Of a stretch of 64,000 nt of DNA, positions 61,200-64,000 are shown one piece after another. The first letter of the stretch is position 1. Each line of letters starts with the position of its first letter. The stretch is from Chloroflexota bacterium (GTDB taxonomy: Bacteria > Chloroflexota > UBA6077 > FW602-bin22), in NCBI GenBank assembly GCA_004297775.1, contig SCUE01000007.1, positions 1-64,000 of the forward strand. The letters run 5' to 3'. The notes under the pieces are model-generated. The model searched no databases. It was not told the DNA's origin and was given only the letters and a program-made list of their open reading frames with translations. The translations under genes were made by a program, and so were the position numbers.

Positions 61200-61982
61200 T
61201 TACACGCGTCCTATATCGTTGACCGATCGCTCCAGAATCGCATCGCTCATTTGCATTATTCGTTGCGCAGCCTCGTAGGTGCGAGTAGCGGCGAGCATCT
61301 CGGCCATCGCGCGCGCGGGATCGACGTTCGAATACTCGATCGCGCCCTGTTGGATGGCCGTGCCATCGGAGACCAAGTCCCGTGTTGCCTTCGGATCGAC
61401 CGGCGCATAGGAGCCGCCACCCAGGCTTCGCATCGCCGTGTTCGGCGGAAACTCCCAGATGCGCAAGCGGCCAACTTCCTGACCGTCGGAATGGACGGTC
61501 CCATCACCACCGATCGACACGACGCCAGTTCCGAGCGTGATCGGGCCATCATCGCCGATGGCGAAACCGCCCTTGCTATCTACGATGCGGCCGCCCGCGT
61601 CGCGCGAGAACTGCCCCGCGCGGGCGTAATAGGTTTGCCCAGTCGCCGATCGAAGCTCGAAGAACCCGGGACCGACGAGGGCGAGATCGAGTTCGCGACC
61701 GGTAGGACGGATGTCGCCATCCGAAAAATCGATCGTGACCGGATCGTTCAGCACACCGGTCCCAACGTTGCCGACCGCGAGAGGGAAAGGCCGGGTTGGA
61801 TATGCCACGCTCAGGAGACCGTCAAACGAGCGCACTTCGCCGACGACCGGCCCGGACCGAACCGGCGTGATTTCGCGCTTGTACCCAGGTGTGTTGATGT
61901 TGGCGATATTGGCTGCGTTCTGTTCCTGCCGCGTGAACGCGGCCAGCATTGTCGACGCAGCGGCGTAGAGTCCCCGAATCAT
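61200..61982 (-). CDS. flgF: Flagellar basal-body rod protein, FlgF/FlgG paralogue
   Basis: The 260-residue protein has RGLYAAASTMLAAFTRQEQN, NIANINTPGYKREI, a short D0/D1 core (FFELRSATGQTYYARAGQFSRDAGG) and SNVDPARAMAEMLAATRTYEAAQRIMQ at the C-terminus. It is shorter than the flgG gene and shares its motifs, so the pair resembles the flhO/flhP pair of Gram-positives. ATG 61982 overlaps the previous gene by ATGA. Confidence 0.86.
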   Translation of the reverse strand: MIRGLYAAASTMLAAFTRQEQNAANIANINTPGYKREITPVRSGPVVGEVRSFDGLLSVAYPTRPFPLAVGNVGTGVLNDPVTIDFSDGDIRPTGRELDLALVGPGFFELRSATGQTYYARAGQFSRDAGGRIVDSKGGFAIGDDGPITLGTGVVSIGGDGTVHSDGQEVGRLRIWEFPPNTAMRSLGGGSYAPVDPKATRDLVSDGTAIQQGAIEYSNVDPARAMAEMLAATRTYEAAQRIMQMSDAILERSVNDIGRV

Positions 61983-62632
61983 TGGCGTCGCCCTTTCAAA
62001 AGTCCAACCGCGACGAGACCAAGTCCGCCGAGGGCCACTCCGAGAGCGGGGAGCCCAGGACCGCCGGTTCGCGGCAAGCCTGTAGGAATGCGTGTTGTGA
62101 CACCGGACGGCAACCCCGTCGGAGACGGCGCCGGCGTATCGGTCGGCTGTGGCGTGCCGCCGGCGCGCGCCGTCGCGGCCGCTGCCGTCAAGGCTGCACC
62201 GGGTTCGCGACCGGGCCAATAGCCGGCAAGGACAATTCGTGGATCCGGCGCGGCAGCTGGGTCCGGTTCCGGCTCGACGGTCAAGACGAACAGATCGAAC
62301 TCACGATTGCCGAGAGTGATGATGGCCTGCGTTCGAGACGTGCCGTCCGCCGTGACGTTGAACTTACCGACGCTGGCGCGCTCGCCGGTCCGAGTGTTGA
62401 CGAGCCACGCCTGATACAGTTCGTTCGTCAATCGCGGGAGCCCGTCGGTGACGATCAAGACATCACCTTCGACGGCCGTGATCTCGGCGAACCCGCTGGC
62501 CGCCTGCGTGCCGTAGTTCACGACACCCGCAATCTTGCTCAACTGGATACGAATCGGCGCGCCATTTGCGAAGGTGGTCGAAACGAGGAGGAAGGCGAGG
62601 CAGACGGCCGCCGCGATGCGTGCAATAATCAT
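61979..62632 (-). CDS. LPxTG-anchored protein with RskA-like domain
   Basis: The 217-residue protein has a signal peptide (1 to about 24), a beta-rich domain (about 28-140) with YQAWLVNTRTGERASVGKF, TLGNREFDLFVLTVEPEPDP and IVLAG, resembling the C-terminal domain of anti-sigma-K factor RskA, a Pro/Thr linker, and LPRTGG at 186-191 followed by a TM helix and a basic tail: a sortase sorting signal. It is ATGA-linked to flgF and overlaps the DUF6115 gene. Cytoplasmic anti-sigma part is absent, so it is not a full RskA. Confidence 0.7.
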   Translation of the reverse strand: MIIARIAAAVCLAFLLVSTTFANGAPIRIQLSKIAGVVNYGTQAASGFAEITAVEGDVLIVTDGLPRLTNELYQAWLVNTRTGERASVGKFNVTADGTSRTQAIITLGNREFDLFVLTVEPEPDPAAAPDPRIVLAGYWPGREPGAALTAAAATARAGGTPQPTDTPAPSPTGLPSGVTTRIPTGLPRTGGPGLPALGVALGGLGLVAVGLLKGRRQ

Positions 62633-63330
62633 TCGGAGTTATCCCCACTTACGCGCATGATGAGTTCGACTTCTTCGCGACCGAGTCGTGTCGCGCGCGC
62701 GATGTCAGTCGCAGACAGACCCTGAGCAGCCAAGCGTCGGACAGTCTGAATCGTTCCGGATTCCTCGCGATCCCCATCGCGTGCATCGTCGGAGCGATCC
62801 GCGGGCGCCGCGGTGGACCCAGATGCCTGCCGATAGGCGTTTGCGGCGGTCGCGGTTGTCGAAGTCACGGGCGGTCGCTGGATCGCCGGTTTGGGATCGG
62901 CCGGGCCTGACCAGGCCGAAGCAGCCGGCCGCGCGGTCGGGTTCGCCGGTCGGCGCACTTCGGCCGTCGTCGTTCGGCGCGCCGACAGTGCGACGGCTTC
63001 GCGCTCGCTCGGCGCGGCGGGACGCGCCGGCCGTTTCGAGGCGGCGCCGGTTCGTTGCGCGACGGAATCGAGCCGTTGGAGCGCATCGTTCGCCTCATTG
63101 ACGAGCTTCTCGAGGGTTGCCGCGCGGCTGGTCATGTCGGCGTTGATTTGCTCGGCCGCGCTGCGAAGCTCGGTCACCAGCTCGCCGACGTCCGCGTTGA
63201 GGCGCGATCGATCGCCGACCGGATTCTGTCGAGCATCGCGCCGCAGTTGCTGATACATCTGGTGCATCAGGATCAACACGATCAAGAAGGTCAGGAGTTG
63301 GAAGAAGAGCATAAGAGACATCGCACTCAT
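62629..63330 (-). CDS. Membrane-anchored coiled-coil protein with helix-turn-helix, DUF6115-like
   Basis: The 233-residue protein has an N-terminal TM helix (about 5-23: SLMLFFQLLTFLIVLILM), a coiled coil (about 45-95), a Pro/Ala/Arg-rich disordered middle and a C-terminal helix-turn-helix (VRRLAAQGLSATDIARATRLGREEVELIM). This layout recurs in flagellar operons of Firmicutes and Chloroflexi (DUF6115/DUF2802). ATG overlaps the sigma-factor stop by four bases. Possible role in coupling motility to the membrane is inferred. Confidence 0.72.
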   Translation of the reverse strand: MSAMSLMLFFQLLTFLIVLILMHQMYQQLRRDARQNPVGDRSRLNADVGELVTELRSAAEQINADMTSRAATLEKLVNEANDALQRLDSVAQRTGAASKRPARPAAPSEREAVALSARRTTTAEVRRPANPTARPAASAWSGPADPKPAIQRPPVTSTTATAANAYRQASGSTAAPADRSDDARDGDREESGTIQTVRRLAAQGLSATDIARATRLGREEVELIMRVSGDNSE

Positions 63331-64000
63331 GCGGCATCCTGGGCGCGCATCGACGACCTGAGCCGAAGGACCGCCTGAGCGTGCAATTGGCAGACCCGCG
63401 ACTCCGAGATCTCCATGACCCGGCTGATTTCCTTCATCGTCAGCTCTTCGTAGTAGTACAGGGATAGAACCAGGCGTTCGCGTTCGGGCAGTCGTCGCAC
63501 GGCCTCGACCAGCGCCTGCTCGGACTCCAGCCGTTCGGTCGCCGCGACGGGATCTGGGCTGCCGCGATCCTCGAAGGCGTAGGCCTTGCCGGCCCCGCCG
63601 CCTTCATCGTCGTCGACGACCAGAAGCGAATCGAGAGACATCGTGGTCATGCTCGTTCGTACGACGATCTCGCGATACTGAACAATGTCCATGCTTAGAT
63701 GCTTGGCAACTTCCTGGTCGGTCGGCGGTCGCTTCAGCTTACTCTCGAGTTCGGTCATCGCGGCCTCGATCTCGCGGGCACGCTGACGCGCCGTACGTGG
63801 GATCTGATCGAGCGAACGGAGAGCGTCAATGATCGCGCCACGGATGCGGGCAATCGCATACGTCTCGAACTTGATTCCGCGCGTCGGATCGAAGCGTTCG
63901 ACGGCGTCGATCAGGCCGATCGTGCCGTAACTGATGACATCGTCCGAGTCGATAACAGTCGGCAGGTTGATCGCCAGACGCCCAACGACGTATTTCACGA
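63327..64000 (-). CDS. fliA: Flagellar RNA polymerase sigma factor (FliA/sigma-28), 5' end off-window
   Basis: It transcribes late flagellar genes. The visible 224 residues have region 2 (LPTVIDSDDVISYGTIGLIDAVERFDPTRGIKFETYAIARIRGAI, in pattern), region 3 (ARQRAREIEAAMTELE) and region 4 (LPERERLVLSLYYYEELTMKEISRVMEISESRVCQLH, in pattern) of the WhiG/FliA class. The frame stays open to position 64000, and KYVVGRL is part of region 2.1, so some 20-30 N-terminal residues lie outside the window. It is first in the visible run. Confidence 0.95.
   Translation of the reverse strand, partial: VKYVVGRLAINLPTVIDSDDVISYGTIGLIDAVERFDPTRGIKFETYAIARIRGAIIDALRSLDQIPRTARQRAREIEAAMTELESKLKRPPTDQEVAKHLSMDIVQYREIVVRTSMTTMSLDSLLVVDDDEGGGAGKAYAFEDRGSPDPVAATERLESEQALVEAVRRLPERERLVLSLYYYEELTMKEISRVMEISESRVCQLHAQAVLRLRSSMRAQDAA

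Noticed and set aside
1-64000. CRISPR array, tRNA or rRNA genes
   Set aside because: No regular direct repeats with spacers, no TpsiC-arm pattern with a plausible cloverleaf, and no rRNA-like sequence were recognised; short RNAs could be missed without covariance search.

Overview
The window looks like chromosomal DNA of a Chloroflexota bacterium. It is GC-rich by eye, genes are packed with 1-4 base overlaps, and GTG and TTG starts are common. Phylum-level hints are a RecG with a long N-terminal extension, an ArgRS whose HIGH box is replaced, glycosidases fused to Chloroflexi-type repeat domains, and a flagellar set with single-membrane features (an LPxTG protein, no ring genes seen). The placement is inferred from family resemblance and gene order, not from a tree. 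No rRNA, tRNA, CRISPR array or complete insertion sequence was recognised.

Region 1 (1-3600) is a decaying accessory island: a frameshifted restriction-endonuclease-like remnant, an apparently intact DNA methyltransferase, a DUF402 gene, and a Uma2-type nuclease gene broken by two amber codons. Region 2 (3670-11590) is a cobalamin riboswitch with an intrinsic terminator, followed by eight co-oriented genes for corrinoid uptake (btuF, btuC, btuD) and late assembly or salvage (cobO, cobT, cobS, cobQ, cobU). A His-rich cation-efflux transporter lies convergently behind it.

Region 3 (12750-20590) holds a hypothetical gene, a sugar-type oxidoreductase, two related secreted glycoside hydrolases, argS and two small membrane proteins. 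Region 4 (20880-35360) is mostly housekeeping: an HD and PHP phosphoesterase pair, udk, rlmN, a YugP-type zinc peptidase, fmt, uvrC, coaE, groEL, a glycosyltransferase, tsaD, a transaldolase-like aldolase, a Cys-rich PAS protein, rpe and rpmB. Region 5 (35470-44810) runs degV, recG, rsmD, coaD, two conserved-looking unknowns, yceD, rpmF, nusB, acpP, tatA-like, tatC and a membrane protein.

Region 6 (44790-53460) carries a Cys-rich membrane protein, an SDR oxidoreductase, leuD and leuC, two small ORFs, another Gfo/Idh/MocA oxidoreductase, a PAC2 protein, and a rhodanese next to SufU. Region 7 (53560-64000) is one tightly coupled minus-strand run. It starts with a sigma-28 factor that leaves the window and continues with DUF6115-like, an RskA-like LPxTG protein, flgF/flgG, a possible 23-residue Met-rich ORF, flgN, flgK, flgL, fliW and csrA. 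It then reads without a gap into an orphan BMP lipoprotein, scpA and an M16 peptidase. The most unusual material is in region 7, in the broken island of region 1, and in scattered motif losses (ArgRS HIGH box, RsmD motif IV, PAS protein phosphoacceptor).
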